Assembly: GCA_003447545.1 (NCBI GenBank)
Contig: DLYX01000401.1
Location: 10,257 to 15,391, forward strand
Source: Deltaproteobacteria bacterium
Lineage (GTDB): Bacteria; Desulfobacterota; Binatia; UBA12015
DNA: 5,135 nt
Reading direction: 5' to 3'
Each line of letters starts with the position of its first letter. The stretch's first letter is position 1. The notes beneath the pieces were generated by a model. That model did no database searches. It was not told the DNA's origin and saw only the letters and a list, made by a program, of their open reading frames with translations. Shown in pieces: positions 1 to 5,135 of this stretch. The position numbers and the translations under genes are program-made.

Positions 1-33
1 TTCGCTCCTCGCAAGAATCCATCACAGGCTGGT

Positions 34-40
34 AGGAAGG
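34..40 (+). promoter_or_regulatory. Ribosome binding site for the small membrane protein
   Basis: AGGAAGG lies 9 bases before the ATG at 50 and is the best Shine-Dalgarno match near any plus-strand start in this window. It supports ATG 50 as a genuine start, although the same reading frame stays open back to the window edge. A TAG stop in another frame at 33-35 overlaps the first bases of the site, as would be expected if an upstream gene ended here. Confidence 0.5.
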
Positions 41-49
41 GTTCGCAAC

Positions 50-253
50 ATGGATGAATGGCCAAAGCGTGCGTTTGCACTCGTAAACAGTTGGGGAAAG
101 CCCGTCTTCGGACTCGTGTTTTGGGGCAGCGTCGGCGGTGCGTTCCTTCAGGAGGCCTTTCCCGACCTGAAACCGATGACCGCGCAGGCCATCGGAGGCT
201 CGCTTGGTCTTGCCGCCGGATTGATCGCGCGGCATCGACAGGGATGGCTATGA
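50..253 (+). CDS. Small hypothetical membrane protein (67 aa), coupled to the desaturase
   Basis: I do not recognise this protein. It has a short amphipathic, charged N-terminus (residues 1-17), a glycine-rich hydrophobic segment at about 18-33, a short loop with acidic residues (35-42), a second Gly/Ala-rich hydrophobic segment at about 44-60, and a basic tail (RHRQGWL). This suggests a two-helix membrane hairpin. The start at 50 is chosen because AGGAAGG lies 9 bases upstream. The frame is open to the left edge of the window, so this could instead be the end of a longer protein. Its TGA stop overlaps the ATG of the desaturase gene (ATGA at 250-253), which indicates co-translation and possibly a partner role for the membrane enzyme. 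That role is inference only. The overlapping frame here encodes an Arg/Cys-rich sequence that looks non-coding. Confidence 0.6.
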   Translation: MDEWPKRAFALVNSWGKPVFGLVFWGSVGGAFLQEAFPDLKPMTAQAIGGSLGLAAGLIARHRQGWL

Positions 254-1107
254 ACTCGTCGGATCTCGACGTCACCATCGCGGCCGAGAGGCGGATCGCG
301 CGACAATTCATCGGCCGCTTCCAGTGGGAGATGGTTCTGATCGGACTGGGGCAGTTCACCTTATGGCTGGCGGTCTTCGTCGCCGGAATTCAAGGTGCAC
401 TACCTCTCTGGGCCGGATTCCCGATCGCTCTGGTCTGCTGCTGCTTTGCCTACCTGCCTTCGCACGAGGCCCAGCATGGAAACATCGCGGGCAAGAACGA
501 AAGGCTGAAATGGCTGAATGAATTGGTGGGACACGTCAGTCTGAGCAACCTGTGCTATCCCTACCGCTTCGCGCAGGCCACTCATATGCGGCATCATGCC
601 TTCACCAATGATCCCGATCGCGACACGGACTATCACTACTCCGGTCCGCATTTGTGGCATGCCGCACGCGGGGTCCATCGCGACCCGCCGCCAGAGATCC
701 TCGAGCTCCATATGAACGAGGATCCTGTGTTTGCTCAGGACCTCGCCGCCTCCCTTCCGGTCAAGAAATTATTCTCACTGCTCATGCTGATCTGCGCGGT
801 GGCCTGGCCACTGCCAACATTTTTTCTGTGGTGGCTGCCGTCCAGAATTGCACTGAGCTACACGACTGTCTTTTTCGCCTGGATCCCGCATCACCCGGCA
901 GACCAACAGGAGCGCTATCAGCTGGCTCGCTTCTGGCGGCTCCCGATGGTCCCGCGCTTCGCCGTGCAGTCCATGACGCACCATGCAATTCACCACCTCT
1001 ACCCGCGCATTCCACATTGGAGCCAGCCGCAGGCACTCAAGGCTTTGCGGCCTTTCATTGAAGCACATGAAATGCGCGGCGCGGAGATCCTGCAGGACTA
1101 CCGTTAG
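250..1107 (+). CDS. Membrane fatty acid desaturase / hydroxylase family protein (285 aa)
   Basis: A membrane-bound non-haem di-iron enzyme that would use O2 and an electron donor to desaturate or hydroxylate a lipid acyl chain or other hydrophobic substrate. All three histidine boxes of the family are visible: HEAQH at residues 72-76, HMRHH at 112-116 and HHAIHH at 244-249. An extra HH sits at 214-215. Hydrophobic segments at about 28-48, 52-70, 172-196 and 198-213 give the usual arrangement, with all histidine boxes facing the cytoplasm. At 285 residues it is on the short side but looks complete, with no cytochrome b5 or ferredoxin domain, so the electron donor must be separate. ATG 250 is preferred because AGGG lies 6 bases upstream and because it makes an ATGA overlap with the previous gene. 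ATG 244 would add two residues. The frame is open further upstream but encodes only an Arg-rich shadow there. Family assignment is firm; substrate and regioselectivity are unknown. Confidence 0.93.
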   Translation: MNSSDLDVTIAAERRIARQFIGRFQWEMVLIGLGQFTLWLAVFVAGIQGALPLWAGFPIALVCCCFAYLPSHEAQHGNIAGKNERLKWLNELVGHVSLSNLCYPYRFAQATHMRHHAFTNDPDRDTDYHYSGPHLWHAARGVHRDPPPEILELHMNEDPVFAQDLAASLPVKKLFSLLMLICAVAWPLPTFFLWWLPSRIALSYTTVFFAWIPHHPADQQERYQLARFWRLPMVPRFAVQSMTHHAIHHLYPRIPHWSQPQALKALRPFIEAHEMRGAEILQDYR

Positions 1108-1131
1108 CTCCTGCCAGGCGGGCAACGACCG

Positions 1132-2334
1132 CTAGAGAATGCCTGAATCTTTCAGGGCAGAAATTTCTTCCTCGCCCAAACCGAGAAGGTCGCCATAGAC
1201 CTCGGCATTGTGTTGACCCAACTCCGGCGCCGGGCCGGCAACCTTGCCGGGCGTACGGCTCATCCGTGGATAAACACCCTGCATCCGAATGCGGCCGGCT
1301 ACCGGGTCTTCGACTTCCGCCAGATCACCGCGCGCGGCGATATGCGGATCCTGCGCAATATCCTCTGCTGTAAAGGCCCGCGCAAAAGGAACGTCGCCAG
1401 CAACTGCCAACGATTCGATCTCGGCCGCGGTATGGGTACGACACCATTCCGCGACAACCCTGTTGATCGCATCCGTGTTCTCTACTCGTGCGCGAGCGGT
1501 GGCAAAACGCGAGTCGGTCAGAAGGTCCTCGCGGTCGATCAACTTCGCGAGTCGGGGGAAAAGACCATCGCCTGCCGCAACCAGACTGATGTAGACCCCG
1601 TCGAGCGTCTGCCAATTATCCAGCGGGGCCGAATTGGGCACCCGATTCCCGTAGCGTCCACGAACCACACCCAATCGATCATGCGCGGCAATTGTATGCT
1701 CGAGAATCCGCAACACCGATCCGTAGAGCGATAGATCAATTGTCTGTCCCTTGCCGCTGGCCCGGTCTCGCTCGAACAGGGCAACCAGAATCGAGAAGGC
1801 GTTGAAAACGCCGGTGAGATAATCCGAAAGTACGATCCCGGGACGAACTGGCGGCCGGTCGGCCTCACCCGTCAAATGCAAAAGACCACCCATCGCAATC
1901 CCGTTCCGATCCAGGCCTGGCCGATCGCGATAGGGACCGGTTTGCCCGTATACGCTGACCCGCGAAAGAATCAGACCTGGATGAATTTTATCCAGCACGT
2001 CCGGACCGATATTCCACTTCTCCAAGGTGCCGGGGCGGAAATTCTCGACAACCACATCAAAATGAGGGACCAGGCGACGAAAAAGTTCCTGGCCTTCCGC
2101 CTGACGCAGGTCCAGCGTGATCGACTTGCGCCCACGGCCCTCGACTGCCCACCAGAGCGAGTAATCCTCGGAAAACGGGCCGATCGCGCGCATGAAATCT
2201 CCACCACGAGGATTTTCAATCTTGACGACCTCGGCCCCGAAATCTGCCAGAAGGCCGGCCGCAAACGGGGCTGCGATACGGGTTCCGATATCGAGGACAC
2301 GGAGCCCGGCCAGTGGGCCCGTGCCCTTGCTCAT
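1132..2334 (-). CDS. CaiB/BaiF (family III) CoA-transferase (400 aa)
   Basis: A cytoplasmic enzyme that moves CoA from a CoA-thioester donor to an organic acid, activating it for further breakdown. The N-terminus (PLAGLRVLDIGTRIAAP, residues 7-23) and the following LLADFGAEVVKIENP are typical of the family. The ENFRPGTLEKW block (97-107) and the PGLD motif with Asp142 are also present. Asp142 aligns by motif with the catalytic aspartate of formyl-CoA transferase, which forms an acyl anhydride intermediate. The GKGQTIDLSLYGSVL segment (194-208) and the C-terminal region complete a normal-length protein. The start at 2334 is chosen because family members begin just before GLRVLD and because it gives an ATGA overlap with the stop of the acyl-CoA dehydrogenase. 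The frame remains open for 67 more codons upstream, but that stretch is shadow sequence. No good ribosome binding site precedes it, so translation probably depends on coupling. Substrate is unknown. Confidence 0.95.
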   Translation of the reverse strand: MSKGTGPLAGLRVLDIGTRIAAPFAAGLLADFGAEVVKIENPRGGDFMRAIGPFSEDYSLWWAVEGRGRKSITLDLRQAEGQELFRRLVPHFDVVVENFRPGTLEKWNIGPDVLDKIHPGLILSRVSVYGQTGPYRDRPGLDRNGIAMGGLLHLTGEADRPPVRPGIVLSDYLTGVFNAFSILVALFERDRASGKGQTIDLSLYGSVLRILEHTIAAHDRLGVVRGRYGNRVPNSAPLDNWQTLDGVYISLVAAGDGLFPRLAKLIDREDLLTDSRFATARARVENTDAINRVVAEWCRTHTAAEIESLAVAGDVPFARAFTAEDIAQDPHIAARGDLAEVEDPVAGRIRMQGVYPRMSRTPGKVAGPAPELGQHNAEVYGDLLGLGEEEISALKDSGIL

Positions 2335-3494
2335 CGGGGCATGCCCAACGCCCGCTGGGCGATGATATTCCGCTGGATCTCGCTGGTACCAGCAAAGATC
2401 GAGGCCGCGCGATAGTACATCCAGGACCTCAATAAACGGCCCTGCGCCACCGCGTGCGGCCCCCCGTCCAGCAGGCCTGCGGGACCCAATAATTCCATCA
2501 TGGTCTCGTGCATGCGTTGACTCATCTCGCTCCAATACAACTTGATAAAGGAAGACTCGGGCCCCAACTCCTCGCCTCGCGTCAGCCGCGTGAGGGTCCG
2601 CCAGTTGTTGAATTTAGCGATCTCGACCTCGATTTTCGCCTGCGCCAACTTCTGTCGCATCTGCGCGTCCACGCCCCGCTCCGCGGCAAGACGCAATAAA
2701 TCATCCAGCAACATGCGATGAATCACCAACTGTCGCGGGGACGTTCCCCGCTCATGAGCCAGCGTGGTCTGTGCAATGCGCCAGCCTTCACCCGGCATCC
2801 CCACAAGGTTCTCGCGGGGCACACGCACTTGATCGAGGAAGACTTCGTTGAACTCGGTCGATCCGGTCATTTGGCGCAGCGGTCGCACTTCGATCCCCGG
2901 ACTCCGCATCGGTACGATCAGGTACGAGATTCCGCGAGACTTCGATGCGGCAGGGTCCGAGCGCCCGAGCAAGATGCCGTAATCCGCGTATTGGGCCCAA
3001 CTGGTCCAGACTTTCTGACCGCTCACCACGAATGCATCCCCGTCTTCTTCGATGCGAGTCGTCAGTCCCGTCAGATCCGACCCCGCGCCCGGCTCCGAGA
3101 ATAATTGGCACCAGATATCTTCAGCGGTAAGGATTCGGCGGAGGTACTGCTCTCGTTGCCGATCGGTTCCGTGGGCCATCAAGGAAGGGCCGACCAGATT
3201 GACCCCGATGCGGTTGATCACTTCCGGCGCGCGCGCCGCGGCCATCTCCTCCTGGAAAATATAGTTCTCCTCGGCGGTCGCCCCGCGACCGCCATGCGAC
3301 TCGGGCCAGTGGACGCCCACCCATCGCTCGCGCGCCAGACGCCCCTGCCATTCCCGCAGGAAGGAAAATTCCTCGGCCAGAGAAACCGGTTCAGGCCAAC
3401 TGTCGGTACCAAACCCGGCCGGGATATTATCCCGAAGCCAGGACCGCAATTCACCCCGAAATGCCTCTGCAGCCTCCGAAAAACGCATCTCCAT
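2331..3494 (-). CDS. Acyl-CoA dehydrogenase family protein (387 aa)
   Basis: A soluble FAD flavoenzyme that oxidises an acyl-CoA to its trans-2-enoyl-CoA, passing electrons to an electron-transfer flavoprotein. The N-terminal helical domain (about 1-125), middle beta domain (about 128-222) and C-terminal helical domain (about 232-384) are all present. The first family signature is LFSEPGAGSD (131-140). The C-terminal signature is FAGTSEIQRNIIAQRALG (367-384). The usual C-terminal catalytic glutamate position (the E of YEGT in medium-chain enzymes) is Ala368. Glu248, in TLAHERG, occupies the alternative position used by isovaleryl-CoA and long-chain dehydrogenases and is the likely base. Family proteins commonly begin M-D/E-x-x-F-S, which supports ATG 3494. 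However, GAAGG lies only 2 bases from that codon and 8 bases from ATG 3488, so a 385-residue form is possible. It is first in a two-gene unit with the CoA-transferase. Its exact acyl-CoA substrate cannot be read from sequence. Confidence 0.96.
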   Translation of the reverse strand: MEMRFSEAAEAFRGELRSWLRDNIPAGFGTDSWPEPVSLAEEFSFLREWQGRLARERWVGVHWPESHGGRGATAEENYIFQEEMAAARAPEVINRIGVNLVGPSLMAHGTDRQREQYLRRILTAEDIWCQLFSEPGAGSDLTGLTTRIEEDGDAFVVSGQKVWTSWAQYADYGILLGRSDPAASKSRGISYLIVPMRSPGIEVRPLRQMTGSTEFNEVFLDQVRVPRENLVGMPGEGWRIAQTTLAHERGTSPRQLVIHRMLLDDLLRLAAERGVDAQMRQKLAQAKIEVEIAKFNNWRTLTRLTRGEELGPESSFIKLYWSEMSQRMHETMMELLGPAGLLDGGPHAVAQGRLLRSWMYYRAASIFAGTSEIQRNIIAQRALGMPR

Positions 3495-3735
3495 CGCCTT
3501 CGGCTTCTATCGCGGATCTTGCGAAATTGCATACCCCGCATTCGCTGGGCCTTTTGCGCTGAGAAAAGTTGTGGCAGCTCCGCAGAAGCACGTCCGCCCG
3601 TGCAAAATCGGGGCTATGTAGCGATTTTTAAACTTCCCTCCCAAACCCTGAAATGACACACTTAAGTCTTGTTGTTCGACGCATTTTCCGCTCGAGGGAA
3701 TCTTGAGCCGGCGAGTCGGCGTTCTCATATCTCCC
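3495..3735. promoter_or_regulatory. Divergent intergenic region, presumed to hold both promoters
   Basis: These 241 bases separate the minus-strand catabolic pair from the plus-strand Ig-repeat gene, so promoters for both should lie here. The region is more AT-rich than its surroundings, with an AT patch at about 3623-3632. I see no convincing -35/-10 pair: ATGACA at 3653-3658 resembles a -35 box but has no -10 at the right distance. An interrupted palindrome, GCACG-N6-CGTGC, occupies 3588-3603 about 95 bases ahead of the dehydrogenase start, and an 8-base palindrome ACTTAAGT lies at 3660-3667. Either could be a regulator site, but neither is long enough to be secure. A minus-strand frame of 76 codons crosses the region and looks non-coding. 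Confidence 0.4.
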
Positions 3736-3834
3736 ATGTCATCGATTCGAAATCTCCGCGCGACTGAGTGCCTCTGGTTCGTCGCATTGGTTTGCTTGTG
3801 GGTCGGCTCGATCTCGACACCCTCTTCCGCGGCC
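3736..3834 (+). other. Predicted Sec signal peptide of the Ig-repeat protein
   Basis: Residues 1-8 carry two arginines, residues 13-24 form a hydrophobic core (LWFVALVCLWVG), and STPSSAA at 27-33 gives a cleavage region with small residues at -3 and -1. Cleavage after Ala32 or Ala33 is expected. Cys20 lies inside the core and is preceded by Val, not Gly/Ala/Ser, so this is not a lipoprotein signal. Glu11 just before the core is slightly unusual. Confidence 0.7.
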
Positions 3835-5135
3835 TACCTTGTCGGCATCCGCGTCGAGCCGAATAATATTGTCCTCGAACCGGATCAGGAATACGCCTAT
3901 CGGGCCTTCGCAGAATATTCGGACAATACCTCTGTCGAAATCACTTCGTTCGCCACGTGGACCACTTCGAGATCTTCTGTTGCACGCATGAGCAACGAAC
4001 CGGGGAGTGCCGGCACCGTCATCGCCCGAGGCCCCGGCGAGGTCAAAATTCAGGCGAAGTTCTACTACTTCGATGACAGCAACAGGGGCAGTGCCGACCT
4101 TCGGGTTGATGCCGGTCCCATCACCGGACTCCGCACCAAGCCCACCACAAAATCTCTCGAGGTCGGTCTTGCCGAGACTTTTACGGCACGACTCATGTAC
4201 CAGAGCGGCTACGACGTCGATATCACCAGTCGCGTACAGTGGAGCAGCTCGGACCCGACGATCGCGTCGGTGACCATCAACGACGAGCAAGATGCAAGGG
4301 TCACCGCAAACCGGGTCGGTACTACCAATATTTCCGCTTACGATCCCGAAAGTGGCTTCCGCAACACCAACGGATTCACACGCGTCCGTGCGCGCGTGAC
4401 GCATATCGACTTCGAGGAGTCCGAATACCTGCTCGGCCTCAATATGGAGTTACCGCTGCGCGTCTATGCATACCGTGATGACGGAACCCGAACGCAAATT
4501 ACCGAGGATGTCGATTACCTGCTCAGCAGGGCCGGGATCGCGGTGGTTACCTCGGGGAATGAAAACCCCGGCGGTATTCGCCCCCTGCGCCAGGGAAGCG
4601 TGCAGGTAGATGCATTCGACCCGGAGCGCGGCCTCTATGCCAGTTCGAGTCTGGGGAAGACCACGATCCGCGTCTCGGGGACTCTGCAGAGAATTCTGGT
4701 CGACCCCCTGTCGGTGCGCATCGGAGATTCCCGTAACGCGCATGCCTACGGCCAACTGTCGACCGGGGAGCTTACGACTGATTTGCGTCGCGTCGTGACC
4801 TGGCAGTCCATGAATACATCGATTGCCACGATCAAGAATTCGGGCGGCAGTCCCGGCGAAATTACCGGACACAGCGCGGGAACAACCACCATCGTCGCCA
4901 TCGATCCTGTCACGGGGATATCGTCGCCAGGCTTGAACAACCTCGAGGTTCGTCCCCCCACGGAGCCCCCCCAACCCATCATCCGGCTCCGCACAAAACC
5001 GACCACCAAATCTCTGGAGATCGGTCAGGAAGAACTCTTCACCGCTCGCGGCGTCTATGCGTCCGGCAGTGATACGGACATCAGCGATCGCGTCCGCTGG
5101 AGCAGTTCGGATCCCCAGATCGCATCCGTCATCAG
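3736..5135 (+). CDS. Secreted multi-domain bacterial Ig-like (Big_2-type) repeat protein, 5' part (466+ aa)
   Basis: An exported protein, probably surface-attached or extracellular. It is open at the window end, so total length and anchoring are unknown. Residues 1-33 look like a signal peptide. Five Ig-like domains follow: about 34-126, 127-219, 220-315, 316-406 and 415-466 (cut off). The hallmark WSSSDPxIASV is present in domains 2 and 5; domains 1 and 4 keep a weaker version (ATWTTSRSSVARM and VTWQSMNTSIATI). Domain 3 is degenerate, with Tyr261 where the others have Trp. The core positions (W75, W169, Y261, W356, W455) recur every 92-99 residues. A Pro-rich linker, PPTEPPQP (407-414), precedes domain 5. 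No enzyme domain is seen. Known proteins with this domain include adhesins and cell-wall or envelope structural proteins, but no function can be assigned here. ATG 3736 has no clear ribosome binding site; TTG 3703, in frame and preceded by GAGGG, would add 11 residues. Confidence 0.9.
   Translation, partial: MSSIRNLRATECLWFVALVCLWVGSISTPSSAAYLVGIRVEPNNIVLEPDQEYAYRAFAEYSDNTSVEITSFATWTTSRSSVARMSNEPGSAGTVIARGPGEVKIQAKFYYFDDSNRGSADLRVDAGPITGLRTKPTTKSLEVGLAETFTARLMYQSGYDVDITSRVQWSSSDPTIASVTINDEQDARVTANRVGTTNISAYDPESGFRNTNGFTRVRARVTHIDFEESEYLLGLNMELPLRVYAYRDDGTRTQITEDVDYLLSRAGIAVVTSGNENPGGIRPLRQGSVQVDAFDPERGLYASSSLGKTTIRVSGTLQRILVDPLSVRIGDSRNAHAYGQLSTGELTTDLRRVVTWQSMNTSIATIKNSGGSPGEITGHSAGTTTIVAIDPVTGISSPGLNNLEVRPPTEPPQPIIRLRTKPTTKSLEIGQEELFTARGVYASGSDTDISDRVRWSSSDPQIASVI
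4129..4277 (+). repeat. Diverged coding repeat, copy 1 (start of Ig domain 2)
   Basis: It aligns without gaps to 4987-5135, at a distance of 858 bases (286 codons). Over the 48 codons compared by hand, 35 residues are identical (about 73%), including an opening block of 11 in a row (LRTKPTTKSLE) and WSSSDP. Nucleotide identity is about 66%. Confidence 0.85.
4987..5135 (+). repeat. Diverged coding repeat, copy 2 (start of Ig domain 5, cut by window end)
   Basis: This is the partner of 4129-4277. It begins with the same LRTKPTTKSLE block and contains RWSSSDPQIASV. The window ends inside the copy, so its true length is not known. It directly follows the Pro-rich linker, which the first copy lacks. 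Confidence 0.85.

Larger units (their letters stand above)
3835..5135 (+). repeat. Tandem array of five Ig-like domains (protein-level repeat)
   Basis: Domain boundaries in DNA are about 3835-4113, 4114-4392, 4393-4680, 4681-4953 and 4978-5135 (incomplete), with the Pro-rich linker at 4954-4977. Each unit holds a strand pattern ending in the W-x-S-x-x-x-x-I/V-A core. Near the end of domains 2, 3 and 4 there is an A-x-DP-x-x-G turn (AYDPESG, AFDPERG, AIDPVTG). Apart from the domain 2 and domain 5 pair, the units are too diverged to recognise as repeats in DNA. Confidence 0.8.

Noticed and set aside
1..35. Possible tail of an upstream gene ending in TAG at 33-35 (RSSQESITGW)
   Set aside because: Only ten codons are visible, and the other two plus-strand frames are also open here, so no gene can be supported from this fragment.
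58..249. Long N-terminal extension of the desaturase reading frame starting at ATG 58
   Set aside because: The extension is rich in Arg and Cys, resembles no desaturase N-terminus and lies out of frame over the better-supported 67-residue gene. ATG 250 has its own AGGG site.
1141..1158. Hairpin as an intrinsic terminator for the converging genes
   Set aside because: The stem is six pairs with a three-base loop, lies within coding sequence and is not followed by a T-run on either strand.
2335..2535. 67-codon upstream extension of the CoA-transferase frame
   Set aside because: It overlaps the conserved C-terminus of the acyl-CoA dehydrogenase in another frame and encodes sequence without family similarity. 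Family members start close to GLRVLD.
3105..3656. 183-codon plus-strand frame antisense to the dehydrogenase start
   Set aside because: It runs opposite a clearly conserved gene and has the Arg/Pro-rich composition typical of antisense frames in GC-rich DNA.
3653..3681. Sigma-70 promoter for the Ig-repeat gene based on ATGACA
   Set aside because: No hexamer resembling TATAAT lies 16-18 bases downstream, so the -35 match alone is not enough.
3507..3737. 76-codon minus-strand frame filling the intergenic spacer
   Set aside because: It has no ribosome binding site that I can see and no recognisable features. It covers the place where both divergent promoters must lie.
3739..4404. 221-codon minus-strand frame opposite the Ig-repeat gene
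   Set aside because: The plus strand encodes a signal peptide and clear Ig domains throughout; the minus-strand product has no recognisable domain. The same applies to the minus-strand frame at 4450-4974.

Overview
The window comes from a moderately GC-rich bacterial chromosome (roughly 60% GC by eye). It has compact, overlapping genes, a CoA-thioester catabolism pair and an exported Ig-repeat protein. This fits a Gram-negative, lipid-degrading lineage of the broad proteobacterial or former deltaproteobacterial kind, but nothing here fixes the taxon.

Layout. (1) Positions 50-1107, plus strand: a 67-residue predicted membrane hairpin protein, overlapping by an ATGA junction with a 285-residue integral-membrane di-iron fatty acid desaturase/hydroxylase. 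(2) Positions 1132-3494, minus strand: an acyl-CoA dehydrogenase, followed through a second ATGA overlap by a CaiB/BaiF (family III) CoA-transferase. This pair converges on the desaturase, with only 24 bp between stop codons and no convincing terminator. (3) Positions 3495-3735: a 241-bp divergent intergenic region that should hold the promoters for both flanking units. (4) Positions 3736-5135, plus strand: the first 466 codons of a secreted protein with a signal peptide and five successive bacterial Ig-like (Big_2-type) domains. It runs off the window without a stop.

Working together: the minus-strand pair reads as a two-gene catabolic operon. The CoA-transferase would activate an organic acid to its CoA thioester and the flavoenzyme would introduce the alpha,beta double bond; the substrate cannot be named from sequence. 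The desaturase unit modifies lipid acyl chains or another hydrophobic substrate in the membrane. The Ig-repeat protein is a separate, surface-directed unit. It is the most interesting item: its fifth domain resembles its second far more than the domains between them, at a spacing of 286 codons. This suggests a higher-order repeat of three Ig domains that should continue beyond the window.

No tRNA, rRNA, CRISPR array, insertion sequence or attachment site was seen.
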